A DNA stretch of 64,000 nt from Smittia aterrima (lineage: Eukaryota > Arthropoda > Insecta > Diptera > Chironomidae): NCBI GenBank assembly GCA_033063855.1, contig CP093830.1, positions 10,354,854-10,418,853 of the forward strand, read 5' to 3'. The translations under genes were made by a program, and so were the position numbers. Positions within the stretch are counted from its first letter, which is position 1; every line of letters begins with the position of its first letter. The notes beneath the pieces are model-generated. The model saw only the letters and a list, made by a program, of their open reading frames with translations, did no database searches and was not told the origin of the DNA. This document shows positions 21,294 through 32,752 of the stretch, piece after piece.

Positions 21294-21581
21294 TTAATGT
21301 GGACAAGCATCTTCACATCTTTGCTGTGTCGGGAAATTATTTCCATTTCCCATGCAACCGCCAAATACGAATCTCTCGCAAATGTGCTTCTTATCATTGT
21401 GGTAGTAACGTATAATATGGTCGGTGCACGGTCCTTGTTTTGCAGGCAATTTGCATATATCTATGAGAAAAACATGAACTGAAAGTTATCAAATATTGAA
21501 TTAAGATTTCCTACCTTCAGCGACGATTCCGTTGATGAAGAATAATCCAACGAATGCGAAAATTAATAAAAGGAACTTCAT
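21294..21581 (-). CDS. Kunitz/BPTI-domain secreted protein 4
   Basis: Exons 21581-21515 and 21460-21294 (54-nt intron), 77 residues. Signal peptide ends AFVGLFFINGIVA, then one Kunitz domain with perfect spacing. P1 is Thr (C-T-D). It shares FGGCMGNGNNFPT with copy 3. The TATA element (21640-21634) is kept but the upstream TGATAA motif present in copies 1, 2, 3 and 5 is changed (TTAATCA), so expression may differ. Confidence 0.9.
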
Positions 21582-21912
21582 TATTACTGAGCGAGTAGTG
21601 AAACTTTAAATCATTAACTTAAACTGCAGCGGATTTTATACTTTTTAATCAATGAATTTTATAATGCGCAGCACATCAGAAAGTGAAATTTCATCAAAAA
21701 ATATTTCATTCAAATCTTACAAAGTTGATAACAAAACTGGAAATTGATTGCGGAAAGTCAAAGTCCTACAACAAACTCAAGTTTATATGATTTTGTCCTT
21801 GAGTTCATTTTAAAAGACCACGTGAAATAGTTCAATGAAAAGATTTTACTTTAAACAATATGAGAAATGTTTATTGTTATCGTCATCGATGCATTTCCAT
21901 CAAATTTGATTA

Positions 21913-22242
21913 TTATTTGACACATTTTTGTTCACATGCTGCTTGCGAAGTAAAACCAGATACTAGCTTGGTGCATCCATATTTCATTTGCATCTCGCAC
22001 TTGTTCGTTTGTCTGTTGTAGTAGTAAAAGCGGGTATAGTCAAAGCAATCTCCAACTGTAAACTTTGACGGTGTACATATTAGAGATTCTACGAGCAGAG
22101 AGAATAAGATTGAAACATGGAAAAATATTAATTAACAATTCGGTCTATCACCATAATAACCATCGCCAATATGATGCTTAGGAGCAGCTTCAGTGGCGCA
22201 GAATAATCCAATGAAGGCGAGAACCAATACGGCGAACTTCAT
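21913..22242 (-). CDS. Kunitz/BPTI-domain secreted protein 5 (divergent)
   Basis: Exons 22242-22152 and 22088-21913 (63-nt intron), 88 residues. Signal peptide MKFAVLVLAFIGLFCATEA is like copy 1. A short His/Gly/Tyr-rich linker (KHHIGDGYYG) precedes the domain. The Kunitz cysteine pattern is C-x9-C-x15-C-x7-C-x12-C-x3-C, one residue longer in the first loop; P1 is Phe, which would suit a chymotrypsin-like target. The usual second Gly before C4 is lost and the Asn before the aromatic in the C4-C5 loop is replaced (SGF). TATAAAA lies at 22301-22295 and TGATAA at 22316-22311. Confidence 0.87.
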
Positions 22243-22301
22243 TATCAATTAGCAATAAGAAAAACTTTGATTCATGAACGCAAATTTCTGTTGATTTTAT
22301 A

Positions 22302-25300
22302 CTTTTCTCATTATCAATGAAATATGCTTAGAAGCGCAAAAATCAATTGACTTGAAATTGATTGTGAAAAGTTAAAGTCCGACAACAAAATTGTGATCAA
22401 GTTTGTAAGCTTTCGTCCCTGAGTTCATTGTTATTATTATCTATAGCAAATGAAGCAGATTTTCTATTTTTTATGTCAATCCAAGCGAAATTATTCTGCT
22501 GAGACACAAACAAACTCAAGTCATACGATCACAATTGTCTCAAAATCACAGTAGCGCTTAAAGACACGTTTCGCAAGTTTAGAGTTAGACGATCGTCGTT
22601 TGAAGCCATAAACAACCGCTAAGCCTCTTAGAGAATGTTTCCTTCTCAGATTCCAAATTTGTGGCGATTCTTCTTGACTAATTCTTGTTTTCTTCGGTAC
22701 TTTTACGTAAACTTCTCTGTCAGCTATGTTTGAAAGCGAGCGTTGTTTGTTTAAGTTCCAAAGATTATATTTATGTCAATAAGCAGGAGATCGCCAATTA
22801 ACAATGGCCACAGAATTTTTAACAAGCTCTTCTACATTGACATAATAGTTTCTAGCTGTGACTTGCGATGCGAGAAAAATGAAGCTTCATTGTGATCGCT
22901 AGTTCTTTTCGCCACAGCCCAAGAAACTGCCACTAGACAAAAGATCTCTCATGGGTAGAGCGCATTATTTACAGAAAACAAGAAACAATTCTACGACAAC
23001 AAAATGCAAGATTCTGCCGATGAACGACTCAACATTCCCTTTTCAGCCTCTTCCAATCCTCCTTTGTCGACATCGATGTGTCAATGCTTTCGTAAAATAA
23101 TAAATCCGTTTGATATATGACACGATGTAATGTGAAGTCTATTGGCCATAGAAATATTTCCTTTCACTTCTCCCTTCATCCCCAAGGTTTCACCAGAAAT
23201 TGTTGGCTTTTTATGTTGATTCGGTGATGCGTTAAAGTAAGACAAAAATTATGGACCGTGTGAGACAGGGATGGAATTAGAAGGGGACTTGGTTCAGTTT
23301 GCAATAGACGAAGAGTTGATCTCTTCTTTCCAAATTAACTCAAATCTTAAATCAACCCCTAAACCGACTCTGGACTTCACTTCGTGCTGATTCCTCAATC
23401 CAAAAACTTAAATTCTATAAATTCAAAACATTTGTAAACAAGGTAAATTGTAATAATAATCTGAAGCCGTTTTGTGAGAGAGAAGAATTGATTCGATCAT
23501 TCTTACCTTCCATAGAAGGCGATACCTAAACAAAATAACAATCCCAAAGCGCATTGTTTGAATCTTTCTTTCGCTCGGGTTCTTTAGTGTGTAATATCAG
23601 GCTAACCAATTCTATTTAAAATTAATTTCCATTCTAATCTAGCGAAGAATCTGAAGGAAAGACGAGAAGAAGTTTCTCTTTTATGTTCACTTTTTCTCTT
23701 TTGCGTTAAAAAGTATCAAAAGATTTTTTTACTAGTTTATTTGATTATTGTTCAGATTAATTCTTTTAGAAAGATTTCCTATTGAAGCAGACAGCGCTTT
23801 GAAAAGGAAAATTTGCTTCAAAGCGTCTTCGCCTTTTGTCGAAAGCCATCGCACAATCCAGCAAGTCTTGACAAAAGGGCTGCTGAAGGCTTCTTGATTA
23901 AGGCATCGTGAGGGCTGAGGGATCATCTAACAAAAGTAGGACAAATTTATTCGCTTCTTTGATTATTGAATTGAACGGAAGAAAGTTTCAATTATCTCGT
24001 TCAATGTTTTCGCTTTAATTCGTTGATTGGAAAATATTTTGATTGAGCGCTTCCTGCGTTGATCCACAAAAAGACACTCGACTCTCTTTCTCTGTCTCAA
24101 TCACACATGAAACGCATTAAACCTTTTATCTTTGGCTGTCAAAACTCGTAAACCCCTAACAAGTTCTCATTATCCCCATTCAGATTTCGCTTAAGGTCTA
24201 ATGGTTAGGAAGAGACAATAAATTATTTCTGAAAATTAAATAATTAAAAGAAACCCTCGAGGCTAAGTTGAACTTGTTGTGTAACACGATCCATTTCATC
24301 AATGGCTTTTATGTTCCATAAAAGAGAAGTTTACATAACGGCGCAATGTTTGGCTAAAAACTAAAGAAAATATTAAGAAGAAAAAAAAATGAAAACGTCT
24401 CGAATTTCAGAGCTCCTTGAAGATTTTTTATGAGATTAACTGTTGAACTAGACATGGGGCATGTTTTAAGGGCTGCCAACAAGTGTAGATCGCTGAAAGA
24501 CACGAAACACATTTTTCCTGTCACAAATTTAATGTCTTCTAACCACTCATAAAATTGATAAGAATTTCTCGTTTCTAATTAGAAGGAACTCAGCTTGAAA
24601 GCTGAAAACTCTTGACAACTTTTACAATTTCCATTCAACCGAATCCTTTTCGCTAGAAAGATGCGCTTACCACATGTGGAAGACATTAGAGTGAAAATTA
24701 AAACCGTATTAGGAAAGAATTTGAAATTATTAGTCGGCGAGACGTTTGTAGGAGGAATTTGAAGTCTTATCTTCCTTGGTGGGAAATGGCCAAGCAACAC
24801 TTCAATAATTCTACACAATTTTCTCATTAACATCATTCAGAGGAAGATCAAGAGGATGGCATCTCATTCTCTCTTAGCAAATCTCAATGCAATCCCCTCG
24901 ACCTCCAATCCAATATTAATGACTCGAAAATTGTCGGCTGTCGGCAAATGATTGAAATTCTCTTTTAATTTGAAAGCGAAATGTGTCTTTGCGGTGTTCT
25001 CTTCTCCTTTGCAACACCGAAAATTACTTAATAACTCCAACAAGAGCTTAATTTCGGTCCTTAAGCGGCAAAGAATCTGTTAAAAATCCACAAAGCGATT
25101 AAGCCTCGCCGCAAAAAAAAACTTCTTTGAGGGAGATCGACGAGGAATGAATGGAACGTTATTAAGTTTTTTAGAGTTTACCTTCTTGATTGGACCCAAC
25201 ACATGTTGTAAGGGAGTCGAGGGCAATGCGAATAAACTACTGAACTCGGCATCATCTTAAAGAAAGTTTCTCTTCTTTCTAGTGGGCGTCTTCGCTCGGG

Positions 25301-28300
25301 GATTAGCAGAAAATGAAATTCGTTTCGGGTGAAAAGTTTTAACAATCGACAGGAAATCGAGTTCTCTGATTGCCGCTTGAATCTGCAGGTTGATGGATAG
25401 ATTATTAGATGAAATGTTCCAATTTCTATTGAAGACGATGGAATGCCTTGAAGCATCAACTGTTAACGATTGATTGAAACTTGAGTCGACATCTCCTCCA
25501 TTTTCGAATAAGCGTGACTGGCTCAAAATCCTTCGAGCCCGTTGCATCAAAATTTCATTAACATTCCAATCGCTTCTCTGTTCTCTCTTTTGTGAATGAA
25601 TTAATTTATTATCGCTGTTGGACTTTAAGTGTTTCGAGCCAGTTTCTTTACCCTTCTTCCTTGATTATGATGACAGTGTGATGTTAATTTATGGATCGAG
25701 CGCTACGTCGAGTCATTAACGGGATTTAAAAGGCTTCAAAGGCCTCGCTCGAAATTCTAATTACAAGCAGGTTTCTATTCTTATACGAACACGGGGGAAA
25801 CTATAAAGGGATGAAGATAATTATCTCGCGCTAGGCCGCTTTGTTATTCCATTTAAATTTTTATCTAAGGATTGATCGCCTGTTGCTCTCCTAACTAACG
25901 CGCTTTCCTTCTTCTTACATGATTCTCATTGGACTCTTTCAATTATCTTCGGTCACGAAGGAATAGAATTTCACTCGGAGGCATCCAATGTCCTTTTTGT
26001 TTGCAAAATATCGACGAGACTGAATGCTATTCGAGACTTCCATTATGCCAACTTCCTCTTCATTGTTGCAAACGTTTCTCTAGGCGAGTCTTTAAGTTTG
26101 AATGCATTTCCTGTCCATTTAAATGCTTCGACGAATCGCTTAAGTTGTTATTCTTACCGTGCTTTATGTGCTTGAGTCCTAATTTATTGAATCTTCATCC
26201 CAGAGCCCGAGCCTGAACCTTTTCTTTTTAATTCTCTTTCGAAATCCACCGACGAATTTCCTGAATCGAAAAAAAGTGTTAAATCTTTCGAGTTAGCGCT
26301 AACGAATCCTTCTCGACCTCACGAGAAACCTCGAATTGTTATAATTTTCTTTTAATAACTCGGGTCTCGCATCCTTTTGTCCTTCACAGATCGACAATGA
26401 TCGAGAGCCTTTTCAAGAATTATTTACACTTCCAAAGTTTTAATCATAATGGCAGCGATGTTCAGCATTTCGTTTTCCATTAATCATCTCAATGCCCCCA
26501 AAATCGTCGGTTGAAATCTCCTTCGGCGTCGAAGAGAATGAAGGAAGGAACGAGAAGTAATTTGAACACGTGCAAGGGAATCGCTCAGCGCATCGAGAGA
26601 AGCAACAGAAAAGAAAAAAGAAATAAATTTTATCTTTTGTTGCATTTTTTGGACGTTGACGGCGGCAAGATTTAGGTCACGATCCTTCTTTAGTTCATTC
26701 TCGTCGGACTACGAAGTTAAAAAAATGAACAAGTGAAGCTTCCAATGCTTCTCAACTCAGACCTCAACGTGATTCCTGTGGAGGTTCGAAAGAACATTAA
26801 CGATCCTTCCCTTTATTTTATGGTCAATTCTTTTCCTTTTCTGTAAAGGTCTACCAGAGATTCGATAATTATGCGTTTTACAGTAAAAGAGCGAAGCAAA
26901 CGATTGAAGAATCTTTTGAGGGATGAAAAAAAAAATGTTTATTATGTGTGGATGGAGAAAGGAAGAAAAAGGTCAGAAAGAGGCATCGGAGCTAGAAGTC
27001 GAGAGATGAGTTAACAGAAAATAATCAAGAGCTGAAAATAGCGATCTAATTGGACGGCTCGAGAAGGCCCGAAAGATAAATAGAAACGCTATTAGTTTAG
27101 GACGTGATAAAACTCTTCCTGCGTGCTCAGAGCCTTCTTAATTAGGTTTTCGAAAAGAGAATTAATGGTCGACATGATCGTGAAACGATAACGTTCCAGT
27201 TGAAAGTCACCGAAGAATTTAAATAAATTTAATGGCAAGACGAGCGAGTTGGATAAGAAAGGAATTCGATGCTTGGGTTGGTGACAAACTTAAAGACAAC
27301 AGATAATTAATTTTGAAATTTCAGTCACGTAGATTGTGACTTCATTGACTTTTTTAGAAGAATAAATGAAAAGTTTTTCGTTGAGTTCTTCTGAGAACGC
27401 AAAGTCCATCGATAATCTGAATATTCTTTAAGTATTTTTCATAATGAAACTGCGGGGGAACCTGCAGCCATCCACTTCATAAGAATCTTTCGATCGTATC
27501 TCTTATGATTGAAGAAGAAAGTTACGAGAGCTCTTCAGTGGGATTGGCAGTCATTGAAGAGTTAACTAACATTCTTTGATATCAATCAAGTCTGCTGACT
27601 TCTCTATCAGCACTTTATCAAAGTAATAACGATTCCAACTCTCATCAGCTTTCCATCAGTCTCTTGATTTAGTCCCCCGTCGCCTGTCAAGAAGATTCCG
27701 AGAAATCACTTCAAGTTTCCTTTTAGTAAATCACCAAAACATCGGCATTAAAGTATTATGCATGTAAACGCAAAAACCTTCTTGAACAATCCGAAATGTC
27801 CTTTTCAAAAATCCTTATCGCTACATCTCGATCCATTCCTTTTAAACACAACAACATTTTCAATCGCTTATCGCACGTTCACGATCAGAAAACGAAGGAT
27901 TTGAGAATGTAAATATTTGAAAAACATTTTGTGGATAAGCACAGGACTCGTTGACAACAAAAGGATCTTGAAAGGAATTTCGTTGGCAAATATAAATCTC
28001 GAGTCGACAACAAAGACGAATCGGAGAAAACTGTTAAAGTTTGTCTTTCGAGGCCCCTCACAATGGACCTCGAATGGTTTATGGTTTGAATAACTTTTAC
28101 CCATTTCTCTCAGTAAAGACTTGTCACGATGACAATGGGAGACGCATTTATTCAGTTGACTGATTTTTAATGGGCCGAGATGCTTCGAATGTAATTGAAC
28201 GACTAATAGAATGTTACTGTTGGAATCTTTTTTAACAGAAATGTTTGCGGAATTCTTGAAGCGTAAAGGATTTGCAGTTTCGGGTTTAAATGTGGCAGAA

Positions 28301-28389
28301 GCTTAAAAGAAGTTTATTTTGTAAGCTACGATGGAGATGAATCAAATTTCATTTCAAATTCTTCTGAGTAATCGCGTCATTTATTTTAA
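22302..28389. other. Long non-coding region between the Kunitz array and the neprilysin-like gene
   Basis: About 6 kb in which I find no supported gene. Open frames at 23732-23926, 24579-24836, 25178-25550 and 25929-26216 are short and lack splice context. One core Su(H) match (GTGGGAA, 24779-24785) is within chance expectation. It may be regulatory DNA of the surrounding complex. Confidence 0.35.
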
Positions 28390-30558
28390 TCAACTTTCTT
28401 GCTCTTGCTTTTCACAATCGAAAGCTTTGACAAATCCTGGAAATTTAACAAATAATTTATGGAAATCATTTGAAAGTTTAGCGTCGAGAACGTTTTGTCT
28501 CTTGATGAACTTGAATCTTGCTGCCGCGATCCAGTAAAGTTGTTGATTCGTCATTCGGTTTGCTCCTAAGTTTAAGTCAATTCCACCTGATTCCAGCCAA
28601 TCTTCATAGAACTCGAAGGCGACTTGAGTGTGCTCAGCGAAAACATTAAAATCCTTTACATTGTATTTCTGAAAGAAATTTAAATTTGTTAAAACAAACA
28701 TCAACTTCAACTTCACTCACGTTTTCGAGATAATCGCGAAGGCCAAAGTGCAAACCACGGAAAATCAAATTCGAAACTGTTGCGGTGTTGAAGAATCGTG
28801 GACGTTGATAGTGATAGAAAGGATACATCAAATATTGACTTCGTATGTCTGTGAAAGTTGGAAAGTAATTAATCAAGTCGAGCGTCGTCTGTCAAATCAA
28901 TATTTACACAAAATGTTATCGTCGTCTGGAATGAATTTTATTCCGTGATAGTTTATACTCGCCAAGTCGATAATTTTTTGTGTTTCACGTGAAGTTGAGT
29001 TTGGTTTGATTCCGAATTTCTTGTTTTTTATTATAATGTTGTCAGTTATCTCAGCGTAGTTGAGTTCATCGCCAAACTTTAGGTCGCCGTAGAGCTCTTC
29101 GAGCTTAGCATCATCGATATTCATGTAACCAAGCCAGATCTTGATTGATCGTAAGCGTTCGCTCACATCTTCGAAAACTTCTTTTCCCCATCGCTGACCT
29201 TCAGCTTCGAACTTTTTCAAACTGAAGTCGATTGTTTCACGTGCAAATGATCTTATCGATTCCTCAAGTTTTTCATCGCGAAACCTTTGCATGTAAACGA
29301 AGTCAAGCGCTGGATGCATCGAAGAGATGAACATTGCAAGACATTGCTGCCATCGCTCGAATGGTTTGTTTGATTCAATCTTTTCTAGTTTCCAATCGGT
29401 TGGATAGACAATAAACTTCTCAGTTTGATCGAATAAGAAATCGTAAACCAAGAAACTTGCGATCGATCTAAAAATCGTTTAATTAATAAAGTTCTTGAAT
29501 GTTTACTTCAACTCACTTTACATCGAGCGACGATAAATATTCAGCAAACTTTGTCATCGTTTTTGGATAATAAATTTGAACGAGTTGATCAGATTCAACT
29601 TTTGTGGTCAACATGTTGTTGATTACATTCAGCCAATTGACATTTAAACTTGAAGTTAAATTGTTGAGTTCGTCAATTGTCAGAATTTTAGTTTCATCTC
29701 GAATCCCAGCGGCTGATGCTTCCTTAAAAGTTTCTTTGAATTGTTTTTTCTTCATTTTTCAAAGGTTTAACTTACGAGCATTTTATAAAACTCGATTTGC
29801 TTTGTGGCGATTTCCATAAATTCTCTTTTGTACTCATCAGCATAGGAAGCGTTTCGAAAAACTTTATTCATGTCGTAGAGCATGGTCTCATAGTAAAACT
29901 GAAGTAATTTCTTCTCAGAATGAACGTGATATGCGGGAATGTAAAAATTGTTTCGTCGATTTGCGTGGACAGGAGTCAACGTCAAATTTTCAGTTCCATC
30001 GCGAATCAGTTCAACGGAAAAGAGTGAAGACAAAGCTCGAGCTGGTTGCAGTTCAATGTACTTGGTCAAATTGAATTCTGATTGATCAGTTTCTGGGTAG
30101 AATCTGAAGCCAAATGATCGAGCATATTCTCGAATATCTCGCACTCCATTCACATTGACGTAATTAGAATTCACACATTTAGCGAAAATTTGTTTCATTC
30201 CTTTTGTTATTCGCGTGTCTCTCTCAGTGATTGGCGCCGCTAATGATTTTCGTCTTCTCTCAGCCGTCAACTTGTCAAGGTCACTCAAAAATCCGACTTT
30301 GCCATATCGATCGCTAACACTTTGATACTTTGCGAAAGTGCCAACAGCAAATTCTTGGAAATCTTCGCAAGGTCGAACGGACTTGTTTTGAGTTGCTCCG
30401 GTAAATAAATAACTTGCATCCAACAAACAATATTTTGTTTTGCACAAATCTCTTTCTGTCGCTTCCGGGAGAGTTAGAGAATCTCCAATGAACTGCAATT
30501 GGATTTGATTTTGTGCTTTGACCGAACAAATCAAAAGAAATGAAACAAGAAACTTCAT
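28390..30558 (-). CDS. Secreted neprilysin-like (M13 family) pseudopeptidase
   Basis: Five exons: 30558-29776, 29722-29517, 29467-28908, 28848-28721, 28668-28390; introns 49-59 nt; 651 residues. The start MKFLVSFLLICSVKAQ is a signal peptide with no membrane anchor, unlike type II neprilysins. M13 features include the N-terminal CxTxxC and PCEDFQEFAVGTF block. A YPFYHYQRPRFF segment stands where the family has the ..PAGILQPPFF stretch. Directly after it, where the zinc motif HExxH should be, the sequence reads RGLHFGLRDYLEN; no HExxH or ExxxD is present, and the usual C-terminal CxxW end is missing (ends AFDCEKQEQES). It is therefore predicted catalytically inactive, like many insect neprilysin-like (Nepl) proteins. 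Function is unknown; extracellular peptide binding is conceivable. The longer frame upstream starts with TTG, so the ATG at 30558 is used. Confidence 0.88.
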
Positions 30559-32132
30559 TTCGATGGAAATATTCGCGAAGATAACTTGACGAGTCGCGAG
30601 GAATGAACTGACTGAGACAAATATTTTTGAATATCTCAAGTTTTTTTAATCAAGTTTATTTTATTGTCGTTTGAAGTCCATCGGCCTCGCTAGCAGTTTG
30701 TTCAGCTCTTAACAAGAAATGCTTTAAATTAAATTGCGCAAATAAACTTTTCCACTTTTCTCTCCACAATCATTTCGCTGTCTCTGACTTCGTGCTTTTG
30801 GCAGCAATTATCCAACTGCTCTTGGTAGCATATTGGTAGCACTTGAAGAAGTGAATTTAAATATATCTCTCTCGAATTTAATCTGCCGCGGAATATTCTG
30901 CTACGCCAGCAGTTCCACATGTTGCGATAGCCGAGCTTGGCGTTAATTTGCGTAATTCGAACGAAGTTTAGACAGAAGCCTTAAACGAGATAATGAGAAA
31001 AGAACTCGAATCTACAAATCAAAAGCATGTTACGCTAATTTATTTATTTCTCTCTCTGATATTCGTAGATATCTTTTAAACCGTTCACCAGCATGGATGA
31101 TTCAGTTTTGGGCTTCCATCGAACAAGTTCTTATTTAATCGCAGCTTGAAGATTCCCCCTCGCGATAATGCACGTGTTAGTCCGAAGCGAGAAACAGTAG
31201 AACCTTCAAAGCATAAATAATTGATCATCAAACAGAAGAAAGAGGTTTCTCGACATGGAACCTGCAGACACAGGGACCAGATAAGATAAACAGAAAGATC
31301 GTTTGTTTTAAAATGAAAATATTGAGAGCCAGAGCCGATCTCTGTGTGTTTAAAGCCGGGGATGATCGTAAAATGTTTGAAAATCTATCTTTAAGGAGGG
31401 TTAGAATATTAAGTTTCAATGCATTAAGACGATCCCTTGCCGAGTTTTATGTTTTATGAGGGTGAGACGAAGTTATGGAAATATTTTCAAGGCTTTAACG
31501 GCAGGTCTCACGTTACAGGTTCAAGACGAAGTGATCGTCGTCGCAACAAGTTCACAAGTTAATAATTTAACGAAGAATTAATGAATCTTTAAGATTTCGA
31601 TCGCCAACACGTTTGTGCAATGCATTTTTCGTCGAGACATGCTCAGACACGAAGCATTTTTCAATGAAGATCGACAGAAAAGGATGAAAGGAACTTGAGA
31701 GATTTATTTAAGGTTTTCCATTGTGAAGTGAAAGGAACTATTGTTGTCGAGTTTTTTACAGACTCGCCCGTTAAATTTTGGCTGGAGCCGAAGAGAAATA
31801 ATTTCACAAGTCATCGATGAATTGCGTTTGGGGAGTCGTTGCTGCTCTCTCATTGGAATCTCAGAGTTTAATTAAATTTTACTTAAAACACTGCACGTGC
31901 ATGAAGCTTGCAACGAAAATCTGCATCTCGGCAAAAGTTTTGGACATCTCAACGATCGTGGAATTCGTATTTCAACTCGATCGACTAGAGCGAAAGAGAC
32001 GAGAAGCATAAAATCACAACAACCGAGCTATGCGAAGGACGAGAAGAAAGCAGAATTCAAAAGAAGAGAACGAGAGGGAAGAAAGAATCTTCGCTTCAGG
32101 ACCAAGAACGAAGTGGAGAACGAAAGAATTTG
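30559..32132. other. Region upstream of Bearded copy 2
   Basis: About 1.6 kb without a supported gene. I see no consensus Su(H) site here, in contrast to copy 1. A CACGTG palindrome (31894-31899, in TGCACGTGCA) matches the binding preference of HES-type repressors. Confidence 0.4.
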
Positions 32133-32157
32133 TATAAAAGTTTCGATCGGATCAGTG
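32133..32157 (+). promoter_or_regulatory. Core promoter of Bearded-family copy 2
   Basis: TATAAAAG at 32133-32140 with an initiator-like TCAGTG at 32152-32157. The spacing is somewhat short, so the real start may lie a few bases further down. It precedes an ATG-containing leader (see the gene). Confidence 0.55.
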
Positions 32158-32272
32158 ACGCATCTAGAACGAAACGAGTTTTTGAAGCGTCAAGACGTGC
32201 CACGCAGTTTAAATGTTAACTAAAGAAATATTTTGTGCCGTAAAGAAAAATTTTGAAGAAAGTGAATCAAAC

Positions 32273-32752
32273 ATGTCAACCTACTCAAGTGAATACAGCA
32301 TGTCGAGCGTTAACAGCATCAACGACAACATCTACAATGCTCAGAAGCAAGCAAAGACATCAAAGTATCGTCTGAGAAAGATCTTCAAGTCCATCTCGAA
32401 GATGCTGCTGCAGAAGAGTAAGAAAACTAAACAACATAGTTGCAAATGCTCATCGTTTGAGAGCTACGACTACGCTACCGAGATCAGCGACAACGATTCA
32501 AATGAAACGTTGGAGACGAGAATTCTCGACGAGATCAGAGATTGCAATGACGACTCAGCTATTTATGTTTACGGCGACGAAGATCAACTCGTGCCTGTTG
32601 ATAGGAATCAAGCTTTCGTGCCCGTTCACTTCGCCCGCACAAACGCTGGAACATTCTTCTGGACCACTTTTGACAACAAAAGCGAATGTTACATGGAGAA
32701 TCAACTGCCAAACCTTCATCTCAACCAGTTTGATCGCTGGATTCAAGCGTAA
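32273..32752 (+). CDS. E(spl)malpha-BFM: Bearded-family protein, E(spl)m-alpha/m4 type (copy 2)
   Basis: Single exon, 159 residues from the ATG at 32273 (context AAACATG). An in-frame ATG at 32213 would add 20 residues, but alignment with copy 1 (MDQSIYYNEYIISSNNSINE versus MSTYSSEYSMSSVNSIND) supports the downstream start. It shows the basic amphipathic helix KYRLRKIFKSISKMLLQKSKK-type region (about residues 26-46), a CKC motif, DDSAIYVYGDEDQ, the family block FVPVHFARTNAGTFFWTT (about 123-140) and the C-terminus FDRWIQA. Bearded proteins antagonise Neuralized-dependent Delta activation. It lies 16 kb from copy 1 on the same strand, with Kunitz and neprilysin-like genes between. The 3' UTR has a fuller set of Bearded-class motifs than copy 1, suggesting stronger miRNA control. 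Confidence 0.94.
   Translation: MSTYSSEYSMSSVNSINDNIYNAQKQAKTSKYRLRKIFKSISKMLLQKSKKTKQHSCKCSSFESYDYATEISDNDSNETLETRILDEIRDCNDDSAIYVYGDEDQLVPVDRNQAFVPVHFARTNAGTFFWTTFDNKSECYMENQLPNLHLNQFDRWIQA

Larger units (their letters stand above)
19874..21581. repeat. Tandem repeat of about 700-720 bp containing Kunitz copies 2-4
   Basis: The stop codons of copies 2, 3 and 4 are 700 and 720 bp apart. Similarity continues through promoters (TATACTTTTCTCATTATCAA in copies 2 and 3), 3' flanks (GCACAAGCATNTTCACATCTT) and intergenic DNA, so whole units were duplicated. Copies 1 and 5 flank this block and are less similar. Confidence 0.75.

Noticed and set aside
25929..26216. Plus-strand frame with many cysteines (CPFC...CC...CISCPFKC)
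   Set aside because: No upstream promoter, splice context or known zinc-finger spacing; composition fits a chance frame in AT-rich DNA.
28849..28907. Apparent 19-nt gap (GTAAAT...GACAG) inside the neprilysin-like gene
   Set aside because: Too short for an intron; using the next acceptor (CTTTCACAG) gives a normal 59-nt intron and preserves the YPFY...RPRFF frame.
30559..30639. N-terminal extension of the neprilysin-like frame to 30639
   Set aside because: It would start with TTG; the ATG at 30558 starts a clear signal peptide.
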